A stretch of DNA of 23,569 bases, from assembly GCA_009881125.1 (NCBI GenBank), contig WXFH01000054.1:1-23569 (forward strand). Direction: 5' to 3'. Positions 6,411 through 14,761 of this stretch are shown here, in pieces. The stretch comes from Acidaminobacter sp. (GTDB lineage: Bacteria; Bacillota_A; Clostridia; Peptostreptococcales; Acidaminobacteraceae). The position numbers and the translations under genes were made by a program. Positions within the stretch are counted from its first letter, which is position 1, and each line of letters starts with the position of its first letter. The notes beneath the pieces were generated by a model that searched no databases, had not been told where the DNA came from, and saw only the letters and a list, made by a program, of their open reading frames with translations.

Positions 6411-9400
6411 TTAAGAATACGCCATAAAAACATCCACGCTCTGATCGTCAATCCCCTTCTCGAGGAGGGATACCACCGCGAAGAAGGTATCAAAGGCGGT
6501 CAGGCACATGACTTTATTTTCTACCGCGCGACGTCGCATGCGGAATCCCGGCTTGTTTTTGACTTTGCCGACCGTCGGCAGAATGACGCTGAAAGAAATC
6601 TTATCCCGTGTCAGCCAGGTCAGCGCTTCCTCTTCCGTGCCGGCGTCAATGACTTTAGCTTGAGGGAATGCCTCCCGAATGGCTTTGGCTGTTCCTGAGG
6701 TAGCCACTATTTCATAGCCCAGGCTGACGAGTTTTCCGGTGAGCGGAAGAGACACGGCCTTGAAGGCATCCGTGATTGACAGGAACACCCTCTCTACCAC
6801 GACAGGACCAACCGCCGCTTCATCCGAACCCTTCTCCGCATTTCGATTTCGCTTCGCGCCCTTGGCACTTAGTCCCCGGAGGGTGCCGCTGGCAGCTATA
6901 AAGCCTTTGTACAAGGCGTGCTCCAGCTTGGCATCCATACAGAGCACCTCGCCCGTTGACTTCATTTCAGGACCGAGTGCAGAATCCGCAGCAGGAATTT
7001 TCTCCATGGAGAAGACCGGATGCTTCACCGCATAAATCTCCCGCTCCGGGTAAAGTCCAGTCGGGTACTCCATGCTGTTGACCGTCTCACCCAGCATGCA
7101 GCGGGTGGAGAGCTCAATCATAGGAACGCCGGTGACTTTGCTCAGGAATGGCACTGTACGTGACGCCCTTGGATTGACCTCAATCACATAGAGCTTGTCT
7201 TTTTCGACAATAAACTGGATATTCAGCAGACCGACAATTTTAAGGGCCTGTGCAATTTTACGTGTCGTCACTATGATTTGACCCTTCATCCTGCTGCTGA
7301 TGCTCGGGGCCGGATAGATGGAGATGCTGTCACCGCTGTGAACGCCTGCGCGCTCCAGATGCTCCATGATGCCCGGAATAATGACGTTTTCGCCGTCAGA
7401 GATCGCGTCGACCTCGACTTCGAGTCCGTTGATATATTGGTCGATCAGCACCGTGCTCTTGGGCTCGCGCTCGAAGGCACCAAACAGATAACGCTCCAGC
7501 GCTTCGTCATCATGGACGATTTCCATCCCGAGGCCGCCTATGACATAGCTTGGACGCACCAGAAGCGGGAAGCCGAGGCCTTTTGCCTGCAGCATACCAT
7601 CGGCTACACTGGAAACGCCATAGCCAAGTGGGCTCGGAATGCCTTCTTCAATCAGAATCTGGTTGAAGCACTCGCGGTCCTCAGCATTATGGACAGCCTC
7701 GAAGGAGGTGCCAAGGATTGGAATCCCTGCTTCTGAGATAAACCTAGCCAGTTTAATGGCGGTCTGGCCGCCGTACTGCAGAATGACGCCCACCGGCTTC
7801 TCCTTGTCGACGATGCTCAGGATGTCCTCCTCAGTGATCGGCTCAAAGTAGAGCTTGTCCGAGAGGTCAAAGTCCGTACTGACAGTCTCAGGGTTATTGT
7901 TGACAATGATCGCCTCATAGCCCAGATTTTTCAGTGCCAGGACACCATGGACCGAGCAGTAGTCAAACTCCACGCCCTGACCAATCCGGATCGGGCCGGA
8001 GCCTATGACAATGACTTTCTTGCGGTCACTGACCTCGACCTCGTCCTCACCGCCGTACATGGAATAATAGTAAGGGGATGTCGCCTCGAACTCGCTGGCG
8101 CAGGTATCGACCATTTTGTAAGAAGGCATGATGTTGTAAACTTTTCTAAGATCGTAGATCTTGTCTGCGGAGGTGTCCTTCATGAGGCGGCTGATACCTT
8201 TGTCCGCGAAGCCGTAGCGCTTCAGGTCCATTAGGAGCTCGGAATCCAGGACATTGATCTTCTGATCGCGGATGCGCTCCTCAAGGTTAACGATTCGCTG
8301 AACTTTGCTCAGGAAGAACGGATCAATGCCGGTCATGCCCTTCAGCTCTGCCACAGTCGTGCCCCGGCGCATGAGCTCAGTGATAAAGAACAACCGCATG
8401 TCGTCCCCGTTGATGACACGGTCGATTAACGCTTCAGTGCTCATAGTATCCGCAATTGGGAATTTGAGATTATACAGGTTGATTTCAAGGGAGCGCACCG
8501 CCTTCAGCAGAGCTGCCTCGAAGCTGCCAGCTATTGCCATGACCTCCCCGGTGGCCATCATCATAGTCCCGAGAATTTTGTCAGCTTCTTTGAACTTGTC
8601 AAAAGGCCATTTCGGAATCTTGACGACCACGTAGTCCAAGGTCGGCTCAAAGCACGCTTTAGTCTTGCCTGTAATGTCATTGACGATTTCATCCAGGTCA
8701 TAGCCCAGAGCAATGCGGGTTGCCACCTTCGCTATAGGATAACCCGTCGCCTTGGACGCCAGCGCAGAGGAACGGCTGACCCGCGGATTGACTTCTATAA
8801 CGTAGTAACGATCGCTCTCCGGATCCAGCGCCAGTTGAACGTTGCAGCCGCCGCGAATCTCCAGCGCGTTGACAATATCTATGGACGCCCTGCGAAGCAT
8901 TTGATACTCAAGATCATTCAGCGTTTGGGACGGCGCAATAACAATGCTGTCCCCTGTGTGAACGCCAACCGGATCAAAGTTTTCCATGTTGCAGACCGCA
9001 ATGACGTTGCCGCTGTTGTCCCGGATCATCTCGTACTCTATCTCTTTCCAGCCTTTGATGGACTTTTCCACCAGAACCTGACCAGCAATGCTGAAGTCAA
9101 TGCCGCGGCGGGCAATCTCCCGCACCTCAGCCTCTGTATTCGCAATGCCGCCGCCTGTGCCGCCAAGTGTAAACGCCGGGCGGATAATGACCGGCAGCCC
9201 GATCTGATGAGCCTGGGCTACCGCAGACTCCACATCTTCCGCAATATAGCTCTCTATGCATGGCTGGCCAATTGCTTCCATGGCCTCCCTGAAATCTTCC
9301 CGGTCCTCTGAGGTCTCAATGGACTCAAGGGAGGTACCTATAACCTGAACTTTATACGTCTCAAGGACGCCGCGCTTCCACAGCTCCATGGACAGGTTGA

Positions 9401-9686
9401 GGGCTGTCTGGCCGCCCATGCCGGCAATCATGGCCTCCGGGCGCTCCTTCTCAATCACTTTCTCCAGGAACTCCGGGGTCATAGGCTCCATGTAGACATG
9501 ATCTGCCACGGTAGGATCCGTCATGATGGTCGCCGGATTCGAGTTGACCAGTACGACCTCGACGCCCTCTTCCTTCAGCACTTTGCAGGCCTGAGTTCCC
9601 GAGTAGTCGAATTCTGCGCCCTGTCCAATAATGATGGGGCCCGAACCAATGACAAGGACTTTCTTAAAATTATGCTTTTTCATCAT
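6411..9686 (-). CDS. carB: carbamoyl-phosphate synthase large subunit
   Basis: The 1091-residue subunit makes carbamoyl phosphate from bicarbonate, ATP and ammonia channelled from CarA, feeding arginine and pyrimidine synthesis. It has the expected duplicated halves: each opens with a VIGSGPIxIGQGxEFDYxxxxA motif (near residues 12 and 560) and carries an ATP-grasp domain (VIEVNPRVSRSSALASK and VIEVNPRASRTVPFLSK). The C-terminal MGS-like regulatory domain starts about residue 965 (YEIVATSGTAKAIREAF), where ornithine and UMP act in the E. coli enzyme. Length exceeds the usual ~1070 mostly because of an Ala/Lys/Arg/Asn-rich linker of about 25 residues at 940-964, before the MGS domain. The start ATG overlaps the carA stop (ATGA), with AAGGAGG inside the carA end; the next codon is also ATG and could be used. 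Confidence 0.97.
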   Translation of the reverse strand: MMKKHNFKKVLVIGSGPIIIGQGAEFDYSGTQACKVLKEEGVEVVLVNSNPATIMTDPTVADHVYMEPMTPEFLEKVIEKERPEAMIAGMGGQTALNLSMELWKRGVLETYKVQVIGTSLESIETSEDREDFREAMEAIGQPCIESYIAEDVESAVAQAHQIGLPVIIRPAFTLGGTGGGIANTEAEVREIARRGIDFSIAGQVLVEKSIKGWKEIEYEMIRDNSGNVIAVCNMENFDPVGVHTGDSIVIAPSQTLNDLEYQMLRRASIDIVNALEIRGGCNVQLALDPESDRYYVIEVNPRVSRSSALASKATGYPIAKVATRIALGYDLDEIVNDITGKTKACFEPTLDYVVVKIPKWPFDKFKEADKILGTMMMATGEVMAIAGSFEAALLKAVRSLEINLYNLKFPIADTMSTEALIDRVINGDDMRLFFITELMRRGTTVAELKGMTGIDPFFLSKVQRIVNLEERIRDQKINVLDSELLMDLKRYGFADKGISRLMKDTSADKIYDLRKVYNIMPSYKMVDTCASEFEATSPYYYSMYGGEDEVEVSDRKKVIVIGSGPIRIGQGVEFDYCSVHGVLALKNLGYEAIIVNNNPETVSTDFDLSDKLYFEPITEEDILSIVDKEKPVGVILQYGGQTAIKLARFISEAGIPILGTSFEAVHNAEDRECFNQILIEEGIPSPLGYGVSSVADGMLQAKGLGFPLLVRPSYVIGGLGMEIVHDDEALERYLFGAFEREPKSTVLIDQYINGLEVEVDAISDGENVIIPGIMEHLERAGVHSGDSISIYPAPSISSRMKGQIIVTTRKIAQALKIVGLLNIQFIVEKDKLYVIEVNPRASRTVPFLSKVTGVPMIELSTRCMLGETVNSMEYPTGLYPEREIYAVKHPVFSMEKIPAADSALGPEMKSTGEVLCMDAKLEHALYKGFIAASGTLRGLSAKGAKRNRNAEKGSDEAAVGPVVVERVFLSITDAFKAVSLPLTGKLVSLGYEIVATSGTAKAIREAFPQAKVIDAGTEEEALTWLTRDKISFSVILPTVGKVKNKPGFRMRRRAVENKVMCLTAFDTFFAVVSLLEKGIDDQSVDVFMAYS

Positions 9687-10759
9687 TTGGCCTCCTTCAT
9701 CATGGTCACAAACTGGTCGAACAGCAGGTCAGAATCCCGCGGCCCAGGTGACGCCTCAGGGTGATACTGCACGCTGAAGATTGGAAGATGCCGGTGCCTC
9801 ATGCCCTCCACACTGCCATCATTGACATTGAGGTGGGTGATTTCTATCTTAGTCATATCCAGGGACTCCGGAACCGTCACGTAACCGTGGTTTTGGGCGG
9901 TGATCACAATGTGGTTGTGAATCAGGTCCTTGACCGGGTGATTGCCGCCCCTATGGCCGTAGATGAGCTTTTCTGTCGCGCCGCCAAAGGCGTGGGTCAG
10001 GATTTGATGTCCCAGGCAAATGCCAAAGACAGGTTTTTTGCCGATGATGTCTTTAACGACCGCCACAATGCCACCAAGCTCAGAAGGGTCCCCAGGCCCG
10101 TTGGACAGCAGGACGCCATCCGGATTACAAGCCAGCACCTCTTCCGCAGTCGATCTTGCCGGAAACACATGAAGCTCTACCCCGCGCGCCACCAGCGACT
10201 TCAGGATCCCGCGCTTCACGCCAAAATCCATAACCGCCGCTTTTAACCCACAGGGTTCTTTAGGCGTAATCACGTAAGGCTTTTTGGTGGTGACTTCGTC
10301 CACATACCCTTTGACGTCGTAGCGATTCAGCTCTTGTTTGACTTCTTCAAGGTTGTCCAGGTCTGCGACGATCATCCCCGGTACGGTCCCCTGGCTTCGA
10401 AGCTTTCTCGTCAGCGCTCTGGTGTCGATCCCCGATATTCCAATAATGCCGTGACGTGTCATGTACGCATCCAGGCTTTCGTTGCCTCTCCAGTGGGAGT
10501 AGTCGTCGACTTTTTCCCGAACGACAAGTCCCCTGACCATAGGCTTCTCAGACTGTTCATCATCCGGATGCACACCGTAGTTGCCAATCAGCGGGTAGGT
10601 CATGACGACGACCTGTCCAAAATAGGAGGGATCCGTCAGCACTTCCTGATAACCGGTCATGCTGGTATTGAATACAACTTCTCCTACACGCGAAAAAAGA
10701 GCCCCAAAGAGCTCACCTTCATACTGACTTCCGTCCTTTAAGACCAGAAATCCCTTCAT
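9683..10759 (-). CDS. carA: carbamoyl-phosphate synthase small subunit (glutaminase)
   Basis: This 358-residue class I glutamine amidotransferase hydrolyses glutamine and passes ammonia to CarB. The triad is visible: Cys248 in GICLGHQ, His333 and Glu335 in VQYHPEASPGP. The N-terminal domain contains VVFNTSMTGYQEVLTDPSY, typical of CarA, and LSNGPGDP precedes the glutaminase nucleophile. Start at 10759 has GAGGAGAGGTGG upstream (AGGTGG about 5 nt away); the in-frame extension to 10807 lies in the folded leader and contains a hairpin. Its stop overlaps carB by 4 nt, so the two are coupled. The gene stands alone with argH/argG upstream, but a separate promoter and a long structured leader precede it, suggesting control independent of argGH. 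Confidence 0.97.
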   Translation of the reverse strand: MKGFLVLKDGSQYEGELFGALFSRVGEVVFNTSMTGYQEVLTDPSYFGQVVVMTYPLIGNYGVHPDDEQSEKPMVRGLVVREKVDDYSHWRGNESLDAYMTRHGIIGISGIDTRALTRKLRSQGTVPGMIVADLDNLEEVKQELNRYDVKGYVDEVTTKKPYVITPKEPCGLKAAVMDFGVKRGILKSLVARGVELHVFPARSTAEEVLACNPDGVLLSNGPGDPSELGGIVAVVKDIIGKKPVFGICLGHQILTHAFGGATEKLIYGHRGGNHPVKDLIHNHIVITAQNHGYVTVPESLDMTKIEITHLNVNDGSVEGMRHRHLPIFSVQYHPEASPGPRDSDLLFDQFVTMMKEAK

Positions 10760-11047
10760 GATGCCACCTCTCCTCAATGTATGATTTCCATTAAATGTCA
10801 GACACATTTCCGACGAGGCAGATGTATGGTATCGATCGATTTTGTATGGACCCGCTCCCGGCGGGACAGAATCTCCGTTCCACTTGGCCCGCTCTCAGTC
10901 AGGCCAGATCTGCGCTGCAATTTCGTAGTCCATGGCTTCATGGAGTTTGTTTGCTGGTTAGAACCGGGCTTGCCGATGGTGACGCAGCGTCACACGCGAC
11001 GACCATGGCAAGCCGGTTCCATATACTTATTTCATGATGCTCAAATC
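10760..11047 (-). promoter_or_regulatory. long structured 5' leader of carAB, candidate cis-regulatory RNA
   Basis: If transcription starts from the promoter at 11082-11054, carAB mRNA has a leader of about 288 nt. In RNA order it can form: a long stem (11019-11002 with 10980-10961; 18 pairs, two single-base bulges); TCCATG-AAGC-CATGGA (10944-10929); a GCGGG (10892-10888) that can pair with CCCGC (10865-10861), which can instead pair with a second GCGGG (10855-10851); and AAATGT-GTCTG-ACATTT (10809-10793) just before the ribosome site. The competing pairings resemble an attenuator or riboswitch switch, but there is no T-run, so control of translation would be more likely than termination. It does not match the T-box or PyrR-site motifs I know. 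Confidence 0.45.
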
Positions 11048-11053
11048 TTCGAT

Positions 11054-11082
11054 ATTGTAACCCAAATAGATGTGTTTGTCTA
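11054..11082 (-). promoter_or_regulatory. carAB promoter
   Basis: On the minus strand TAGACA (11082-11077), 17 bp, TACAAT (11059-11054): each box matches 5 of 6 consensus bases. It lies in the 356-bp gap after argH and points at carA. Confidence 0.6.
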
Positions 11083-11115
11083 TAGGAATCCCAAAAATAC
11101 TTGATTTAAAGTCCT

Positions 11116-12489
11116 TTAAACTTCGAGGTACTCTTCCCCAAGCTTCAGCATGTGCTGTACGCTGGCGAGGGAAGTAGAACCGTAGGACTTCTTGTTTTCC
11201 ACACACCGCTCAATATCTATGGCGTCATAAACATCTTCGCCAATCAGGTCTGAAACGGCTTGCATCGCTTCCAGGGAAAGCGCCTCTAGAATCTTCTTCT
11301 CTTTAATAGCATAAGCTACTAGCTTGCCTGAAACCTCGTGGGCATCTCTGAACGGCATGCCTTTTTTGACCAGATAGTCCGCAAGATCCGTCGCGTTCAG
11401 GAAGCCTGCCTTGCATTGATTGAGCATAGGCTCCGGTTTGAACACAGTATGACGGAGCATGTCAGCGAAGACCTTCAGGCAAAGTTTAACCGTGTCTCCC
11501 GCGTCGAAAACAGGTTCTTTGTCCTCCTGCATGTCCTTGTTATAAGCCATCGGCAAGCCTTTCATCACTGTCAGGAGGGACATGAGATCCCCATAGACTC
11601 TGCCGGTTTTGCCGCGGATCAGCTCTGCGGCGTCCGGGTTTTTCTTCTGAGGCATGATGCTGCTGCCAGTGGCATAGGCGTCACCGATTTCAATGAAGCC
11701 AAATTCACCGGAGCTCCAGATGACGAACTCTTCCGCAAGCCGGCTGAGGTGCATCATGGTGATGGCGCAGGCGCTCAGGAATTCTACGGCGAAATCCCGG
11801 TCCGCCACACTGTCCATGGCGTTTTCCGATGGTCCCGAGAAGCCCAGCTCCGCCGCCGTCATAAAACGGTCGCTCTCATAGCTGGTGCCCGCGAGGGCGC
11901 CGCTGCCGATTGGCGAAAGATCCATCCGGTCAAAGGCGTCCTCGAAACGGGAAACGTCCCGCTTCAGCATCTCGAAATAGGCCATCAGATGATACGCGAG
12001 CCTCACGGGCTGCGCCTTTTGCAAATGGGTATACCCTGGCATAATGACGTGTGTATTGGCGGCAGCGTGTTCCAGCAGGACACTCATCAATTCCCGGATG
12101 AGGCTTTCAATAGCGCGGCATTCCCGGCGAACATATAACCGAAAATCCAGGGCGACTTGATCGTTCCTGGATCTTGCGGTGTGTATTTTTTTGCCGAGAT
12201 CGCCGAGTTTTTCCGTCAACTGCTTTTCAACCGCCATGTGAAGATCTTCGTCTTCAATTTTGAACTGGAAAGAACCGAGCTCGATTTCCGCTTCAATTTC
12301 CTTCAGAGCGAGGACGAGCTTCTTAAGCTCATCCTCGGTCAGAATGCCCATTTTCGCGAGCATCTTGGCGTGAGCCAGGCTGCCTGCGAGATCTTCCTTG
12401 TACATTCTATGATCAAACTGAATGGAATTATTGAAGAGGTCCATCAATTGGCTGGTTCCGGACTCGAATCGACCTGACCATAGCTTCAT
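11116..12489 (-). CDS. argH: argininosuccinate lyase
   Basis: This 457-residue cytoplasmic homotetramer of the fumarase/aspartase superfamily splits argininosuccinate into arginine and fumarate. Conserved regions are [18 protein letters not shown] (104-121), [12 protein letters not shown] (about 151-162) and the catalytic loop signature [13 protein letters not shown] (274-286) with its flexible-loop serines. Length is the family norm. The ATG overlaps the argG stop codon in ATGA, and AAAGGAG within the end of argG serves as its ribosome site, so translation is coupled. No hairpin terminator is obvious after it; only TTTAAAG/CTTTAAA repeats occur near 11105-11120. Confidence 0.96.
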   Translation of the reverse strand: MKLWSGRFESGTSQLMDLFNNSIQFDHRMYKEDLAGSLAHAKMLAKMGILTEDELKKLVLALKEIEAEIELGSFQFKIEDEDLHMAVEKQLTEKLGDLGKKIHTARSRNDQVALDFRLYVRRECRAIESLIRELMSVLLEHAAANTHVIMPGYTHLQKAQPVRLAYHLMAYFEMLKRDVSRFEDAFDRMDLSPIGSGALAGTSYESDRFMTAAELGFSGPSENAMDSVADRDFAVEFLSACAITMMHLSRLAEEFVIWSSGEFGFIEIGDAYATGSSIMPQKKNPDAAELIRGKTGRVYGDLMSLLTVMKGLPMAYNKDMQEDKEPVFDAGDTVKLCLKVFADMLRHTVFKPEPMLNQCKAGFLNATDLADYLVKKGMPFRDAHEVSGKLVAYAIKEKKILEALSLEAMQAVSDLIGEDVYDAIDIERCVENKKSYGSTSLASVQHMLKLGEEYLEV

Positions 12490-13739
12490 ACGAACTTGAT
12501 TTCTCCTTTGTCTTCGTGTTCCAACTTGCCTGCTTCTTCAGCCTCGAGGCGCTTGATTGCCCCAATTTTGAGAGACAGCGTGAAGAGGTTTATGAAGCCC
12601 TCCGCATCCTGCTGGTTGTAGACGTCGTCAGCGCCAAAGGTTACATAGCGCTCATCATAGAGGGTAAAGTCGGACTTGGAAGCGACGACCATGCAATTGC
12701 CCTTGTAGAGCTTGAGTTTCACTTCACCGGTGACAACTTTTTGAGTTTCGTTGATGAATGCATCAAGTGCCAGCTTCAGCGGGGAATAGAGAAGGCCGTC
12801 ATAGACGAGCTCGGAGTATCTTGCGGCGACAGTACGCTTAAAGCTCATAGTAGCGCGATCGAGGACCAGCTTCTCCATAGCTTTGTGCGCCTGGTAAAGC
12901 ACCGTGCCGGCAGGGGTTTCATAAACGCCGCGGGATTTCATGCCGACAAGTCGGTTTTCAACTATGTCGATCAGTCCAACGCCGTTAGCGCCTGCGATTT
13001 CGTTGAGTTCCAGGACGAGATCAAGGCCACTTTTTTTGACGCCGTTGAGGGAAACCGGAACGCCTTCTTCAAAACCAACTGTAACATAAGTCGGAACGTC
13101 CGGCGCCTTCTCAGGCTGAACGGTCAGCTTGTAGATGGACGGGTCGTGCTCGTTCCAAGGGTTCTCCAGGTTGCCGCCCTCGTGGCTGAGGTGCCATACG
13201 TTCTCGTCTCTGGAGTAGATGTCTTTTTTTGTAACCGGAATTGGAATGCCGTGTTCGATGGCGTAGTCGATGCAGTCTTCACGAGACTTAAGGTTCCAGA
13301 AACGCCATGGCGCAATGATTTTAAGTCTAGGATTGAGTGCCTTGATGCCAGCTTCAAAACGCACCTGGTCGTTGCCCTTTCCGGTCGCGCCGTGAGCAAT
13401 AGCGACTGCGCCTTCGAGTTCTGCGACTTCTACGAGTTTTTTAGCGATCAGCGGACGTGCGTAAGCGGTCCCCATGAGATAATCTTCTTCATAGATCGCC
13501 CCGGATTTAATGCCCTGGAACAGATAGTCCTGAACAAACTCTTCCTTGACGTCGACAACATAAGCTTTGATAGCGCCAGTTTCCATGGCCTTTTTCTTGA
13601 CAGCCTCAAAATCGTCCTTCTGACCGACGTCTACGCAAACTGCGATAACCTCCATATCATAAGTCTCTTTGAGCCAAGTGAGGATTACGGAAGTATCCAA
13701 ACCTCCGGAATACGCGAGTACAACTTTATCTTTATTCAT
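12486..13739 (-). CDS. argG: argininosuccinate synthase
   Basis: This 417-residue ATP-dependent enzyme joins citrulline and aspartate into argininosuccinate. The N-type ATP pyrophosphatase loop is [15 protein letters not shown] (9-23). Further family marks are [17 protein letters not shown] (about 115-131), [11 protein letters not shown] and the [12 protein letters not shown] region. It is slightly longer than most because of a charged tail ([17 protein letters not shown]). The ATG at 13739 has AAGGGAG 7 nt upstream. It heads the argG-argH operon; a promoter lies about 35 bp upstream. A long open frame also runs antisense through it, explained by codon bias. Confidence 0.97.
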   Translation of the reverse strand: MNKDKVVLAYSGGLDTSVILTWLKETYDMEVIAVCVDVGQKDDFEAVKKKAMETGAIKAYVVDVKEEFVQDYLFQGIKSGAIYEEDYLMGTAYARPLIAKKLVEVAELEGAVAIAHGATGKGNDQVRFEAGIKALNPRLKIIAPWRFWNLKSREDCIDYAIEHGIPIPVTKKDIYSRDENVWHLSHEGGNLENPWNEHDPSIYKLTVQPEKAPDVPTYVTVGFEEGVPVSLNGVKKSGLDLVLELNEIAGANGVGLIDIVENRLVGMKSRGVYETPAGTVLYQAHKAMEKLVLDRATMSFKRTVAARYSELVYDGLLYSPLKLALDAFINETQKVVTGEVKLKLYKGNCMVVASKSDFTLYDERYVTFGADDVYNQQDAEGFINLFTLSLKIGAIKRLEAEEAGKLEHEDKGEIKFV

Positions 13740-13772
13740 TATTATGCTCCCTTCTGCATATATATTGATTGA

Positions 13773-13800
13773 ATTATAACATTTTTTTAGGTATAATCAA
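13773..13800 (-). promoter_or_regulatory. argG-argH promoter with possible ArgR half-site
   Basis: On the minus strand TTGATT (13800-13795), 16 bp, consensus TATAAT (13778-13773). Overlapping its -10 box is AATTCAAT (13775-13768), the complement of the ATTGAATT octamer at the argC -35 box. ArgR control is inferred from this shared half-site. Confidence 0.6.
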
Positions 13801-14032
13801 CCACTTTTCATGAAATTTTTTAAAATTTTTTAAGCAAAATAAAAGAATTTCATTTACACAGAAGAATTTCGACAAAAGTCCCATGGCTGAACCGACAGCA
13901 AATTCAAAGTTCCTGACTTTTCAGGCAAATTTGCATGAAGTTAAGGCTATACTTTATCGATTTTTAACCGGATTGTATACACGTATATGAAGCTGCATAA
14001 ACGTTGCATATATACATTCTTATGCACTCTCG
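13801..14032. other. AT-rich spacer upstream of argG
   Basis: No supported gene. Near 13812-13835 two A/T blocks repeat (AAATTTTTT then AAAATTTTTT), which may bend DNA and act as an UP element for the argG promoter. TGCATA-type repeats occur at 13993-14024. Nothing else was recognised. Confidence 0.5.
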
Positions 14033-14103
14033 GAGTTTGGTGCAAACTCGGTGTCAGACACCCAGTTTCGGTAAACTGGGTGTCTGACACCGAGTTTCTT
14101 CCA
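14033..14103. repeat. REP-like perfect hairpin element
   Basis: Arms of 25 bp (14044-14068 and 14073-14097) are perfectly complementary around a CGGT loop; the core is GGTGTCAGACACC. A smaller hairpin GAGTTT-GGTGC-AAACTC precedes and shares the left arm. The right end, CTGACACCGAGTTTCTTCCA (14084-14103), is identical over 20 bp to 6331-6350, so both belong to one repeat family. GGTGTCTGACACC-type palindromes occur as dispersed repeats in other Firmicutes. Confidence 0.8.
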
Positions 14104-14152
14104 ATTAAAAGGACGCTCAAGGAGGGAATCCCCATCCCTACCCGAGCGTCCT
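14103..14152 (-). terminator. ptb-iorA-iorB terminator
   Basis: A 9-bp outer stem AGGACGCTC (14110-14118) with GAGCGTCCT (14144-14152) and an inner GGGA/TCCC stem. On the minus strand TTTTAATT follows. It ends 25 bp past the iorB stop codon. Confidence 0.8.
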
Positions 14153-14177
14153 ATCCTATATTGCTTAACTTTAACCT

Positions 14178-14759
14178 TTAACCTTTAACCTGATCCATAC
14201 CAGCCTTGAGCGCCTTCAAATTGATCTCGACAAACTGCGGCTTCACAGTATCGCGGATGACAGTCTCCCAATCAAGACCTTCAAGACCCATAGCTTTAAT
14301 CAGAGTTCCCACCAGAACAACGTTCATGGTTCTTGGATTGCCAAGCTCAGCCGCAATTTCGCCAGCTTTGATGACCACGGTCTCAGCACGCTCGCGAATG
14401 GCGTCCAGAATGCCCTCCGGATATTCCGCCGACCCCATCAGAATAGGCGCGGACCAGAGCTCGTGGTCATTGACGACGACTTTGCCCTTTGGATTCATGT
14501 AATCCAACCAGCGCATTGCCTCCATGCTTTCAAAGGATACCAGCAAATCCGCCTGGCCTTTGCCGATGATTGGTGAATACACCTTCTCGCCGTAACGCAC
14601 TTGTGTGGTCACGCTGCCGCCACGCTGGGCCATGCCGTGAACCTCAGACATTTTTACATCATAGCCGGCATTGATTAAGCCTGCTGCCAAAATCTTACTC
14701 GCTAGAATAATCCCCTGACCGCCGACGCCTGCAAATAAAATGTTTTTGATCTCAGCCAT
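14178..14759 (-). CDS. iorB: indolepyruvate:ferredoxin oxidoreductase, beta subunit
   Basis: This 193-residue subunit is the pyruvate-ferredoxin oxidoreductase gamma-type domain. Characteristic regions are NILFAGVGGQGIILASKIL near the N-terminus and VKMSEVHGMAQRGGSVTTQV (about 35-54). With IorA it oxidatively decarboxylates aryl pyruvates derived from aromatic amino acids to aryl-acetyl-CoA, reducing ferredoxin; it is oxygen-sensitive in known cases. It starts 2 bp after the iorA stop codon, and a weak GGCGGGTG lies upstream. The stop codon is embedded in three AAGGTTA-like units (about 14170-14190), a small slippage-prone repeat. Last gene of the operon before a terminator. Confidence 0.93.
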   Translation of the reverse strand: MAEIKNILFAGVGGQGIILASKILAAGLINAGYDVKMSEVHGMAQRGGSVTTQVRYGEKVYSPIIGKGQADLLVSFESMEAMRWLDYMNPKGKVVVNDHELWSAPILMGSAEYPEGILDAIRERAETVVIKAGEIAAELGNPRTMNVVLVGTLIKAMGLEGLDWETVIRDTVKPQFVEINLKALKAGMDQVKG

Positions 14760-14761
14760 GA

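Noticed and set aside
10760..11047. T-box riboswitch upstream of carA
   Set aside because: GTGGAACGG resembles part of the T-box sequence, but the full GGTGGNACCGCG motif, a terminator with T-run and a recognisable specifier loop are missing.
10781..11104. 107-codon plus-strand frame in the carA leader region
   Set aside because: No ribosome site or homology that I recognise, and the same bases form the inverted repeats of the leader and the carAB promoter.
12516..13772. 418-codon open frame antisense to argG
   Set aside because: It mirrors argG almost exactly, lacks a ribosome site and encodes no recognisable motif; a long antisense frame is expected from the codon bias of argG.
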